A stretch of DNA of 26,228 bases from a bacterium (GCA_021828445.1 JAJZJD010000005.1:1-26228), one strand, 5' to 3'; positions 6,244-13,158 are shown, counted from the first letter of the stretch. Notes: generated from the letters alone by a model not told the origin. Translations and numbers: made by a program.

Positions 6244-7326
6244 ATGGCGAAACACAAATTTGAAAATTCATTTAATCCTTTAGAAGAAATCAAAGACAAA
6301 ATCTTAAAAAGGGACATCCCAGGCGCAAGATTCTTAGAAATAGAAAGAATCAAAATCGACCCGCAGGTCAGAAAAACCTTTTCCGAAGAATCCATTAAGG
6401 AACTTGCGGATTCTATCAAAGAAGTTGGTCTTATCAGTCCCCTTACGGTCAAAAAATTAGACGGCGAAGACTTCCTATTAATCGCCGGAGAAAGAAGATT
6501 AAGAGCCTTAAAACTCTTAGGCGAAACCAAAGCTCAGGTAATAGTGCGCGAAATAGAGGACTCTCAAATCGAACTCGTCCAGATTATCGAAAATCTTCAC
6601 AGGGAAGACGTCCCGCCTTTAGAACTTGCGGAAGGCTATAAAATGCTGCAGGATAAATACGGACTGTCCTTAAGGGATATAGCTAAAAAAATCGGGAAGT
6701 CGCATGCCCATATAGTTCAAATGCTCCAACTTTTAGAACTGCCCGACTATATCAAAAAAGATATATCGGTGGTAAACGGTTTACCACCCTCAAAGGCGCT
6801 TGAAATATCAAAACTCGATAAAAAAACCCAAAAAGAGGTCCTAAAAAACCCCGATAATTTTTCAAGGGAAGATATTAAGAAATTAAGAAAAGAAAACGAC
6901 CAGGAACCGGAAAACCAAGAACCCGTTTCGGAAAAATCAGACGAAGACCAAAGACCGGAAACCGCCGAATACGAAAAGATAAGAAACCTAATGCCAGGCG
7001 AAACTACCAAAGCCTTAATAGACGACTTCTACGGCCAAAACCCAGAATCTAACGACCAAGAACATGCGGAAGACGACTTAGGAGAAGAACCAAAGGCGGA
7101 AGACCAGGAACCGGATACCGAAGACGAAGAGCCGTTTAGTAACGAAGAAGACCAGGAACCGGAAAACCAAGAACCTGATATTGATTCATTAATCAAAGAA
7201 TTTAATTCCAAGACGCAGAATATCCGCCTAAAAAACATTGGCGGACAGGCTTTCAGCATCTGGGCGCAGAAAGAAGAAACGCTCAAAGATATTATAAACG
7301 GACTTAAAAAGAAATACTGTAAATAG
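6244..7326 (+). CDS. parB: ParB-type CTPase/centromere-binding protein (ParB1)
   Basis: 360 residues. The N-terminal ParB/Srx CTPase region (about 32-125) has GERRLRA at 82-88 and ENLHRED at 116-122, both needed for CTP binding in the family. An HTH region follows (about 135-200). An acidic repetitive linker (about 215-312) holds repeated DQEP/NQEP units. A short C-terminal dimerisation-like domain ends the protein. It binds parS, spreads as a CTP-dependent clamp and partners ParA. The gene carries its own candidate parS, a 21-bp palindrome at 6768-6788. The linker DNA holds an exact 26-nt repeat (6898-6923 and 7150-7175). A 29-nt stretch is shared with the second parB. A 58-bp piece of this gene is copied at 11990-12047. 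Confidence 0.93.
   Translation: MAKHKFENSFNPLEEIKDKILKRDIPGARFLEIERIKIDPQVRKTFSEESIKELADSIKEVGLISPLTVKKLDGEDFLLIAGERRLRALKLLGETKAQVIVREIEDSQIELVQIIENLHREDVPPLELAEGYKMLQDKYGLSLRDIAKKIGKSHAHIVQMLQLLELPDYIKKDISVVNGLPPSKALEISKLDKKTQKEVLKNPDNFSREDIKKLRKENDQEPENQEPVSEKSDEDQRPETAEYEKIRNLMPGETTKALIDDFYGQNPESNDQEHAEDDLGEEPKAEDQEPDTEDEEPFSNEEDQEPENQEPDIDSLIKEFNSKTQNIRLKNIGGQAFSIWAQKEETLKDIINGLKKKYCK
6768..6788. promoter_or_regulatory. Candidate parS site inside parB1
   Basis: Perfect 21-bp palindrome with 10-bp arms GGTGGTAAAC / GTTTACCACC around one central base, inside the parB1 coding sequence. Related palindromes with a TAAAC/GTTTA core occur at 9194-9216 and 10459-10471, and a near copy at 12009-12029. 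Many parS sites lie in or near parB. Confidence 0.55.
6898..7175. repeat. DQEP-coding repeat tract in parB1
   Basis: Units of the type GACCAGGAACC / GACCAAAGACC recur in one reading frame, giving DQEP, NQEP and DQRP. The 26 nt at 6898-6923 are repeated exactly at 7150-7175. The 29 nt at 7084-7112 are repeated exactly in parB2 at 9306-9334. The tract forms the acidic linker and may have spread by recombination. Confidence 0.75.
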
Positions 7327-7334
7327 GAAATATC

Positions 7335-7742
7335 ATGGATAAAAAATTAATTTTAGACTTCATAAATAATAAAGAGCAAGCTATTTTAGCCAAAAAAGAT
7401 TTTATAAACGATTATTTCGGAATTACAATCGGCTTTAATCCGACAGAATTAATTAATATGGCTAAATTATTCCTTAATAACGAAGATTTTTACGACGCTG
7501 TCGAATTAAGCGGGCGTTTATCGTACAACTTAAAATACAACTGGGTCTTATTAGCTAATTACGACGATGACGAAGCTCCTTTTTATCGGGACGAAGCTAA
7601 AGAAATATTCGATTTAATTTTAATCGCTCAAGGGATATTGCACTTAACAGAATATTTTGCATGTGATCCCGCTTCAAAAATTTATGAATTAGAAGAAACA
7701 GAAAAATTACTTAAATCAGGAGGCTATCATGTCACAGATTAA
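7335..7742 (+). CDS. Unknown acidic protein downstream of parB
   Basis: 135 residues, acidic, helical, without signal peptide or membrane segment. No family is recognised. Visible features are an EQAILAKKDFINDYFG helix, a YDDDEAPFYRDEAKEIF stretch and a leucine-rich C-terminal half. It starts 8 bp after parB1 and overlaps the next gene by 14 bp, so it belongs to the parAB transcript and is translationally coupled to the 86-residue gene after it. The ribosome site is weak (GGAAAT before the ATG). A role in partition or transfer control is possible but cannot be inferred from the sequence itself. Confidence 0.6.
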   Translation: MDKKLILDFINNKEQAILAKKDFINDYFGITIGFNPTELINMAKLFLNNEDFYDAVELSGRLSYNLKYNWVLLANYDDDEAPFYRDEAKEIFDLILIAQGILHLTEYFACDPASKIYELEETEKLLKSGGYHVTD

Positions 7743-7989
7743 TTTTAATGCAGTTTCAGTAAATAAGCACGTTCTTGTGCTTTGCAATACCGACAAATCT
7801 TCCGTTCTTGTATTGGGAATGGAAAATGAAGTTATCGATAATGAAATGCTGATGAAGCTTATTAAGCAAGGTCTTAGTATTGGCGTAAAAGTCGTAGTTT
7901 TCGCTAAAGATTACGAACAATTAAAGTCGCAGTACGGCGAAGAATCGGCGCAGACTATACTAAATAATTGCGCATACGTATATAGATAA
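7729..7989 (+). CDS. Small protein resembling a VirD4/TraG C-terminal segment
   Basis: 86 residues. The second half reads GVKVVVFAKDYEQLKSQYGE then ESAQTILNNC, which follows the pattern near the end of VirD4/TraG coupling ATPases (a hydrophobic strand, then Q-L near a YG, then an I-L-x-N segment). The Walker B-like strand VLVLGMENEV has no Asp-Glu pair, so this piece would not hydrolyse ATP alone. AGGAGG precedes the start inside the end of the upstream gene. It may be a detached piece of a coupling protein or a protein that works with the mini-ATPase at 12442. The similarity is judged by eye and is tentative. Confidence 0.45.
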   Translation: MSQINFNAVSVNKHVLVLCNTDKSSVLVLGMENEVIDNEMLMKLIKQGLSIGVKVVVFAKDYEQLKSQYGEESAQTILNNCAYVYR

Positions 7990-8010
7990 ATTTTTTAAAG
8001 GAGAATCTTT

Positions 8011-8565
8011 ATGTATATAAATTTTGATGAGTATGGCGAGATGATAGATAAATACGGCAGGGCACATTACAATAAAAGCCTTTTAACATTCTTTATTATC
8101 TGTGCTTTTATTATTCAATCAGGCTTGTTTCTTTGGATATTAGGCCAAAATGCAAACGGAAGCGCTAACGTTTCTCAAGCTATTAGTTCTATAAGCGGCA
8201 TGCAGATTTCTACAGCAACAGAATTATTACTCGCTATCTTTATTGCGTCTTATATTTTCGGATATCTGATGATCGCAGCTTATTATTTTATTATTAAAAT
8301 ATTCATAATTGTATGGGTTATTTTAATAAATCTATTTCATTTTATTTGGAAGAAATTCTGGGCTACTAAAACCGGCGGAAGAATTCAAAATAAACTTGAA
8401 TTGTTTAAATCTAAACATCCAGTTTTTTTCGATCCTTTAGCAGTTACTTTTGGATTGCTAATATTATTTGGGGTTCTTTGTATTATTTTAATAATAAGTA
8501 CGCCGTCTTCAAAAAAGGAAAACGGGTTAATAAACAAGAATATTATTTATAAAATTAAACAGTAA
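8011..8565 (+). CDS. Multi-pass membrane protein of unknown function
   Basis: 184 residues with an N-terminal cytosolic stretch, then hydrophobic segments at about 24-45, 70-92, 93-113 and 141-163. A basic loop with WKKFWATKTGG lies between the third and fourth, and a polar tail closes the protein. AAGGAGA lies 8-9 bases before the ATG. It closes the group of small genes behind parB1. No family is recognised. Because the mini coupling ATPase at 12442 lacks membrane segments, this protein could be its anchor, but only proximity on the element suggests this. The 86 bp that follow hold no gene and lead into parB2. Confidence 0.6.
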   Translation: MYINFDEYGEMIDKYGRAHYNKSLLTFFIICAFIIQSGLFLWILGQNANGSANVSQAISSISGMQISTATELLLAIFIASYIFGYLMIAAYYFIIKIFIIVWVILINLFHFIWKKFWATKTGGRIQNKLELFKSKHPVFFDPLAVTFGLLILFGVLCIILIISTPSSKKENGLINKNIIYKIKQ

Positions 8566-8651
8566 AACATTAATAATTATATGACTTTTTATATTAACTA
8601 TAATCCATAAAACTATTTATCAATTTAATTTTATTTTAAGGAGTAATTATT

Positions 8652-9833
8652 ATGAAAATCAAAAACATTAAAATCGACGATGTATTCGTCAAAAAACAAA
8701 TCAGGACGGTATTTAATCCGGAGACCATTAAGAGTCTTGCGGATTCTATCAGGGAAAAAGGAGTCTTGCAGCCTATACTCGTTAAGAAAATTGGGGACGA
8801 GTATAAGGTAGTGGCTGGAGAAAGACGTTATTTGGCTTCGCAGGAAGCGGGACTTAAGGAAATTCCGGCGTGTATTTTGGAAGATACGGATAACGATAAG
8901 GAAATTCAATTAATCGAAAACACGCAAAGGGAAGATTTAAATCCTTTAGACCTTTCAAATGCTTTTAAAGATTTAAGGGATTCCGGAAAGACTTTAGACG
9001 AGATTGCGTCTTTGGCAGGAAGGACTAAGCAGCACGTCATTGAGATGTTGTCTCTTTTGGAGCTTCCGGACGAAGATAAAGAAAAGATAAAAAACGGAGA
9101 AGCTTATACGAAATTTACGAGACCAAAATTGCAGAAAAAAGAGGAAAATAGTAATAATAACGATGACTTAAATGATAAAAGTATGACGGAAAATAAGGTA
9201 AACAGTGTTTACCTTACGGACAGTAATACTTTTGATAAAAATACCGAACAAAATCAAGAGGTTAATGAGGAAAATATTACTATTAGTAATAGCGGTATTT
9301 TTTCGGAAGAACCAAAGGCGGAAGACCAGGAACCTGAAGGCTTAGGTTTTAGTGAAAACCCAAATATAGAATACCAGGAACCGGAAGAAGACCAAAAACC
9401 GAAGACCCCTGCTCCGGTGCAAAAGACCGAAGACCAAAAACCGAAGGCGGATTTGAAATCTTTCAAAGTAGAACCTGAAGAAGTCCTAAATACCGAGGCC
9501 GACTACCCTGTTTATTCCGGCATGCCGAAAGAAGAGCTTGAAGAAGGCGAAGAGCCGGTAGAAGTTTCTCCGGAGAGTTTCGTCGATGAAGAGGGTAATA
9601 TGATAGATTTGCAGAACAGACCCGTCTATGAGACGGAAGAAGGCTACGCAGTGATTATTGAGCCGAAAGACGTTAAAGAACTTATTGAGAAGTTTAATGA
9701 AGGCAGTTACGGATTTAAGATTCAATTAGGAGAGAAAGATTCGCTTATTCTATTAGGTATAGACGGATCGAAAAATATCTATAACGTAATAAATTGTTTA
9801 ATAAACAATGTTAAGGATTATATAGATGTCTAA
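8652..9833 (+). CDS. Second ParB-type protein (ParB2), coupled to the relaxase
   Basis: 393 residues. The ParB/Srx CTPase region at about 3-95 contains GERRYLA at 56-62 and ENTQRED at 89-95. The HTH region (about 100-150) has TLDEIASLAGRTKQHV. A long acidic linker (about 160-335) carries DQEP, YQEP and DQKP units like ParB1. The C-terminal domain (about 338-393) resembles that of ParB1. No second parA is present. Its stop overlaps the relaxase start by 8 bp, so it is produced together with transfer proteins. It could act as a KorB-like regulator, bring the element to the transfer machinery, or be a spare partition protein. The gene contains a 23-bp palindrome (9194-9216), a candidate parS. 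AAGGAG precedes the start. Confidence 0.88.
   Translation: MKIKNIKIDDVFVKKQIRTVFNPETIKSLADSIREKGVLQPILVKKIGDEYKVVAGERRYLASQEAGLKEIPACILEDTDNDKEIQLIENTQREDLNPLDLSNAFKDLRDSGKTLDEIASLAGRTKQHVIEMLSLLELPDEDKEKIKNGEAYTKFTRPKLQKKEENSNNNDDLNDKSMTENKVNSVYLTDSNTFDKNTEQNQEVNEENITISNSGIFSEEPKAEDQEPEGLGFSENPNIEYQEPEEDQKPKTPAPVQKTEDQKPKADLKSFKVEPEEVLNTEADYPVYSGMPKEELEEGEEPVEVSPESFVDEEGNMIDLQNRPVYETEEGYAVIIEPKDVKELIEKFNEGSYGFKIQLGEKDSLILLGIDGSKNIYNVINCLINNVKDYIDV
9194..9216. promoter_or_regulatory. Candidate parS site inside parB2
   Basis: Perfect 23-bp palindrome with 11-bp arms (TAAGGTAAACA / TGTTTACCTTA) around one base, inside parB2. The core GTAAACAGTGTTTA is repeated at 10458-10471. Including the preceding AAATAA, the match covers 20 of 21 bases (9191-9211 against 10451-10471). 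Confidence 0.55.
9306..9446. repeat. DQEP/DQKP-coding repeat tract in parB2
   Basis: The 29 nt at 9306-9334 match 7084-7112 of parB1 exactly. An 18-nt unit beginning GAAGACCAAAAACC occurs at 9387-9404 and again at 9429-9446. It uses the same reading frame as the parB1 tract. Confidence 0.75.
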
Positions 9834-10461
9834 ATTTCGGAAGCCGTTAATTAACGTGCCTTTACATACGAAAAGACCCAAGAGGAACGAGCCGAAGACT
9901 TCGGTAACGAAGGGACGCTCCGTTAAGAACATGCCTCAGTGGAATTCTGCGAAAGTAGTAATAAAGGCAGGTTTTGCGACGAACAATCTTGCGAACCATG
10001 TTCACTATATCCAGCACAGGGAAAAGAACACGGAGAAAAGGGAACTTATGACGGAGAACGGCACTATCCCTGAAAAAGACTTCATAAGGCAGGTGAATAG
10101 AGCCGGCAAGAAGTACTATAAGTTTATCATAAGCCCTGAGGACAGGCTAAGTAGAGACGAACTTAAAAGCGTAGTGAATGAGGCTATGAAGGAACTTGAA
10201 AAGCGTTACGGAAAGCTCACTTACGCTTTCGTTATTCACGAGAATACGTCGCACTTTCATGCCCACGTCGTATGCGCAGGAAGAAGTAAGAGACGCTCGC
10301 CTGTCAGGGTTACGAAAAATACCCTTCAGGATATGAAAGAAGCGGCTATTAACAGAGTTTTTGAAATTAAGCAGGATAAAGTATTAAGCTTAGGCGATTC
10401 ATTTCAAAGGATAACGGAAAGCCTTAAAACGGGCTTTAAAAAGATTTTTGAAATAAAGTAA
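9826..10461 (+). CDS. Small HUH relaxase (MobA/VirD2-like)
   Basis: 211 residues, a relaxase expected to nick oriT and stay bound to the 5' end of the transferred strand. The metal-binding motif is HENTSHFHAH at residues 138-147 (His138, His143, His145, His147). A candidate catalytic Tyr is Tyr61 in NHVHYIQHRE, placed as in VirD2-like proteins. The N-terminus is basic. It is short for a relaxase and has no helicase, primase or other C-terminal domain. It starts within the last codons of parB2 (8-bp overlap). ssb and a structured oriT-like element lie within 1.5 kb downstream. MOBP-like membership is inferred from motif spacing. Confidence 0.8.
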   Translation: MSKFRKPLINVPLHTKRPKRNEPKTSVTKGRSVKNMPQWNSAKVVIKAGFATNNLANHVHYIQHREKNTEKRELMTENGTIPEKDFIRQVNRAGKKYYKFIISPEDRLSRDELKSVVNEAMKELEKRYGKLTYAFVIHENTSHFHAHVVCAGRSKRRSPVRVTKNTLQDMKEAAINRVFEIKQDKVLSLGDSFQRITESLKTGFKKIFEIK

Positions 10462-10471
10462 ACAGTGTTTA
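10459..10471. promoter_or_regulatory. Short palindrome like the parB2 site, overlapping the next gene's leader
   Basis: TAAACAGTGTTTA, a perfect 13-bp palindrome that begins inside the relaxase stop region and abuts the AGGAGG of the gene at 10482. It shares 20 of 21 bases with the left part of the parB2 palindrome, so a protein binding one should bind the other and could control 10482 and ssb. Confidence 0.5.
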
Positions 10472-10481
10472 GGAGGTATGC

Positions 10482-10859
10482 ATGAAATACTACGACGTGA
10501 AAAATGATATCGACGAACTTATAAAATTTAATAAAGGCTACATTTTTATCCAAAATCAGAAAGCTTTAGACGAACTAAAAAGCAAAGACCCTTTGTTTAA
10601 TTTTATCTCCCCCGCCGCTCTTCCGGTATTCGTCCAGCATTTAAGGACGATAGGAGAAATTAAGATTATTAGCGCAGACTCGGTTTTATTCGAAAAGGAA
10701 CTTATTAATAAAAAATTAAAGGAACTGACAAAGTCCGATCCGGAGCTTAAAGAAAGTATCGACGGACTGTATCAAACGGTCTTAACGCTTTCTAAGACTA
10801 TCAATAAAGAGTTTTTCATAGTGGAAAAGAAATTAAACTTATTAACAAAAGGAGACTAA
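10482..10859 (+). CDS. Unknown protein between relaxase and ssb
   Basis: 125 residues, soluble and mostly helical, with a mixed alpha/beta start (YYDVKNDIDELIKFNKGYIF) and a long amphipathic helix at about 85-120. No recognised family. AGGAGG lies upstream, next to a short palindrome. It is followed by ssb after three bases, so the two are surely cotranscribed. The neighbourhood of relaxase and ssb suggests work on transferred single-stranded DNA, but no motif confirms this. Confidence 0.6.
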   Translation: MKYYDVKNDIDELIKFNKGYIFIQNQKALDELKSKDPLFNFISPAALPVFVQHLRTIGEIKIISADSVLFEKELINKKLKELTKSDPELKESIDGLYQTVLTLSKTINKEFFIVEKKLNLLTKGD

Positions 10860-10862
10860 ATT

Positions 10863-11231
10863 ATGAGCATGAACAGAGTTCAGTTAATCGGGAACATCGG
10901 GAAAGAGCCCGAATTCAGTTACAAAAAAGAAGATATTGCCGTCCTTAAGTTTTCGGTGGCGGTAAATTCGAAAGTGAAGGACAAGAAAGTTACGGAATGG
11001 TTCAACGTTGTTTGCTTCGATAAACTTGCCGAAACTTTAAAAGTCTATCTAAAAGCAGGCATGCAGGTTTTCGTGGAAGGCGCCCTTAAAGTGTCAAAAT
11101 ACGAAAACAAAGACAAGGAAGAGCGCCTTCAGGTAAATATTATCGCTCATAAAGTAGATTTTTTCGGCGGCCAAAGTGAAGAAAAGGAATCTGAAGTTGA
11201 GGGGGAGGCAGACCAGGAAGATGTTTTGTAA
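10863..11231 (+). CDS. ssb: Single-stranded DNA-binding protein
   Basis: 122 residues with one OB fold. The start MNRVQLIGNIGKEPEF, then VLKFSVAVN, TEWFNVVCFDKLAE and GMQVFVEGALKVSKYENKD, are classic SSB signatures. A short acidic tail follows from about residue 105, but it ends EDVL instead of the DDIPF-type tip that recruits host repair proteins. The protein may coat transferred strands without drawing in the host SSB partners. AAGGAGA lies upstream. The position beside the relaxase and an oriT-like element matches the leading region of many conjugative elements, where ssb is among the first genes to enter. Confidence 0.93.
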   Translation: MSMNRVQLIGNIGKEPEFSYKKEDIAVLKFSVAVNSKVKDKKVTEWFNVVCFDKLAETLKVYLKAGMQVFVEGALKVSKYENKDKEERLQVNIIAHKVDFFGGQSEEKESEVEGEADQEDVL

Positions 11232-11281
11232 TTTGAATCAAAATTTTGTCCCCTATGGCCTAAGAATTCCGTCATTTATAA

Positions 11282-11356
11282 AGTCATTACGGAGTAATGC
11301 AAGATAACACGCTCCCGCTTTCGGGCATTAATGCCCCTTGAAACTCCGTAATGACT
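11282..11356 (-). other. Structured oriT-like element, copy 1
   Basis: A 75-bp block closed by perfect 14-bp inverted repeats (AGTCATTACGGAGT / ACTCCGTAATGACT). Read on the minus strand it contains a self-complementary GGGCATTAATGCCC hairpin, AAAGCGG, AGCG, TTATCTTG-CATTAC and an end hairpin CATTAC-TCC-GTAATG. Copy 2, in opposite orientation at 16411-16503, keeps the same blocks but replaces both hairpins by different sequences that still pair. ATCTTG-C resembles the ATCCTG-C nick sites of MOBP relaxases; here the nick would be between 11300 and 11299 on the minus strand. It lies between ssb and an RHH gene. A small mobile element or a structured RNA are alternatives. Confidence 0.55.
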
Positions 11357-11465
11357 GACATTTAATAGGTGTATAAAATAGGGTCGGTTTAAAGATAAAG
11401 ATAAGATTTAGGTGTGGAAAGTGAGTTTAAAGTAGATAAATACTAACATTAAAGAGGTGATGATT

Positions 11466-11963
11466 ATGCCAAAATTAACTAAAAGCGTTATATTGAAAGT
11501 CTCGGTCGAGCCGGCATTAGACAAAGAAATTAAATCCATTGCGCTGCAAAACGACCTTTCGCAGGCTGAGACTATAAGACAGGCGATAAATAAAGGTCTT
11601 GAAAAGTTTTTCGTCGATTCGCAGGGCGAATTTTTGAAAGATAAAATCAAAGAAGTCATTTCGGAAGCTATGGACGAAAATATCAATAAACTTACGCAGG
11701 CTTTGGAAAAAAGATTAGTGGCAATTCTTATGCAGAATACGAACTACACTCTTCAGAGCCACTCCCTAATAGACAGGCTTTTGCGCCTTGAAATAGGATT
11801 TAACGCCGATAAAATTAAATCTTTGTCGGATGATAACATACAAAAACTAATTAAAGCGAATATGGAGATATTCGAAACGGAAAGCAAGGGATTTATGAAC
11901 GGCGTGTACGAAAAGAGCAGGAAGAAGAATATTAAGGAGAAAGAGGAAGAGAAAGACTCATAG
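11466..11963 (+). CDS. Ribbon-helix-helix protein, candidate relaxosome accessory factor
   Basis: About 165 residues. The N-terminus (3-50) is RHH-like: KSVILKVSVEPALDKEIKS followed by two helices with LSQAETIRQAINKGLEKFF. The remainder is a long, charged helical region (coiled-coil prone) ending in a Lys/Glu-rich tail. I chose ATG 11466 over the GTG at 11457 because GAGGTGA ends five bases before it. RHH proteins next to oriT often bind it and help the relaxase. Here the gene lies 110 bp from the structured element at 11282-11356, which supports that role. A simple transcription regulator is the alternative. Confidence 0.68.
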   Translation: MPKLTKSVILKVSVEPALDKEIKSIALQNDLSQAETIRQAINKGLEKFFVDSQGEFLKDKIKEVISEAMDENINKLTQALEKRLVAILMQNTNYTLQSHSLIDRLLRLEIGFNADKIKSLSDDNIQKLIKANMEIFETESKGFMNGVYEKSRKKNIKEKEEEKDS

Positions 11964-11989
11964 AAAGTGTTCACATCGGGAACAGATAA

Positions 11990-12047
11990 ATATCAAAAAA
12001 GATATAGCGGTGGTAAACGGCTTACCACCTTCAAAGGCGCTTGAAAT
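11990..12047 (+). pseudogene. Detached 58-bp copy of the parB1 coding sequence
   Basis: Matches 6749-6806 of parB1 at 55 of 58 positions. In the original frame it encodes DIAVVNGLPPSKALEI and then meets a stop. It carries the palindromic candidate parS with one mismatch (12009-12029). No other parB sequence flanks it, so it is either the scar of a recombination event or a transplanted centromere site. Confidence 0.8.
12009..12029. promoter_or_regulatory. Candidate parS-like palindrome, intergenic copy
   Basis: GGTGGTAAAC ... TTACCACC, 10-bp arms with one mismatched pair, corresponding to 6768-6788 in parB1. It lies in a short gap upstream of the genes at 12098 and 12442. Confidence 0.45.
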
Positions 12048-12097
12048 CTAAAAAGAATAAATCAATATTAAAAATAACGGAACAGCTGGAGAAAATA

Positions 12098-12385
12098 ATG
12101 ACTCAAATTACAAAAAGATTAAGAGAAATAAAAACGGAAATAAAAAAAACAATTGAAAGCAATAACATACCTAAAAACGAGCAGCAAATAAGAAAAGAAG
12201 TAGAAAAAGCATTTGAAAAAGAAGATATATTTAAAAATAGTTTTTGTTATTGCGATTATTGCATATGGTATATCGACAGATATATTGTGTCGTATCAAAT
12301 CTTTGAACCATTATTAGAAACAAATTCAAAAACAGAAGGCATTGAATACTATATTAGCTTATTAAGAGAAAAAAAATTAATTTAG
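12098..12385 (+). CDS. Small unknown protein with Cys cluster
   Basis: 95 residues from ATG 12098, preceded by GGAG at 12088-12091. The frame stays open upstream to a TTG at 12041 (114 residues), but that start lies inside the copied parB fragment and lacks a ribosome site. The N-terminal half is a charged coiled-coil-like helix (KRLREIKTEIKKTIESNN). Then comes FCYCDYCIWYIDRYIV with three close cysteines, which might bind metal, and a helical tail ending in LLREKKLI. Base composition is more AT-rich than the transfer genes. No family is recognised. It precedes the mini coupling ATPase by 56 bp. Confidence 0.5.
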   Translation: MTQITKRLREIKTEIKKTIESNNIPKNEQQIRKEVEKAFEKEDIFKNSFCYCDYCIWYIDRYIVSYQIFEPLLETNSKTEGIEYYISLLREKKLI

Positions 12386-12441
12386 TGTTTATAAAAGCGT
12401 TTATAACGTAAGCGCGAATTAAAGGAGATAAAACATTAATC

Positions 12442-13158
12442 ATGGATAAAATAATTTTAACTCATTCGTTATCAACAAAAGACGATTCTAACGTTCTTGC
12501 CGCAGGTTCCTGCCGGAGCGGCAAGACTGATTTTTTCGTTAAGCCTAATCTTTTTAATCTTAAAGATTCTGTAATCGTTATAGGCAGGGACGACGATAAA
12601 CTTTTTGAAGAAACTGCAGGTTACAGGCAGGAAAAATTCAAGCAAAAAATATTCATTAAAAAAGATTTCAATGACAATCATAAAAATCTTGATTTCTTAG
12701 GAGATAATTTTACTGTATATCTCACCGCGCCGGTAATTAATCAAGAGGAAAGAATTGCATTACTGTACTACGAATTCGGTTGGATAATGCATCAATTAGA
12801 ATATAATCCGCCTAAAAATCCCATTTCCGTAATAATCGACGATTTAGCTTTATTTCCTGTATGTTTAGATTATTTTACGGAAAAGATAGATAACGTCAGA
12901 ATGATAGCCACAGTTCAATCGATAAATGATTTAGCAAAAATCTATGGACAGGCGGAATCTATATTGGATTCATTTAAGGTAAAAATGTTTTTTCATATTA
13001 ATAATCCGGACGATGCCGAGTATATCGTCAATCGCTATAATCCGCAAATATCTAAAGAGGAGATATTGCAATTAAATTATAGCGAATGCCTTATTATTGG
13101 ACTTGTAAATAAATCTATATTAGTAAAATATTCGGGCTTGAAATCTCAAAGGAGTTAA
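12442..13158 (+). CDS. Miniature VirD4/TraG-like coupling ATPase
   Basis: 238 residues that look like the ATPase core of a type IV coupling protein reduced to essentials. NVLAAGSCRSGKTDFFVKPN at 17-36 holds Walker A (GSCRSGKT, 22-29). SVIVIGRDDDKLFEETAGYR corresponds to the D-x-K-G-E region of TraG. ISVIIDDLALF (128-138) is Walker B with Asp-Asp instead of Asp-Glu. MIATVQSINDLAKIYGQ (154-170) matches the Q-S-x-x-x-L-x-x-x-Y-G segment. N-terminal membrane helices and the all-alpha domain are missing, as usual proteins have about 500-700 residues. AAGGAGA lies rather far (about 13 bases) from the ATG. It ends four bases before the next gene. It may couple the relaxosome to the secretion channel with a separate anchor. 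Confidence 0.65.
   Translation: MDKIILTHSLSTKDDSNVLAAGSCRSGKTDFFVKPNLFNLKDSVIVIGRDDDKLFEETAGYRQEKFKQKIFIKKDFNDNHKNLDFLGDNFTVYLTAPVINQEERIALLYYEFGWIMHQLEYNPPKNPISVIIDDLALFPVCLDYFTEKIDNVRMIATVQSINDLAKIYGQAESILDSFKVKMFFHINNPDDAEYIVNRYNPQISKEEILQLNYSECLIIGLVNKSILVKYSGLKSQRS

Noticed and set aside
11282..11356. Integron attC site
   Set aside because: The element is an imperfect long hairpin of suitable size, but RYYYAAC / GTTRRRY core sites are absent and no integron integrase or cassette array is present.
12041..12097. Longer version of the 12098 gene from TTG 12041
   Set aside because: The TTG lies in the copied parB fragment and has no Shine-Dalgarno sequence, while ATG 12098 has GGAG at a good distance.
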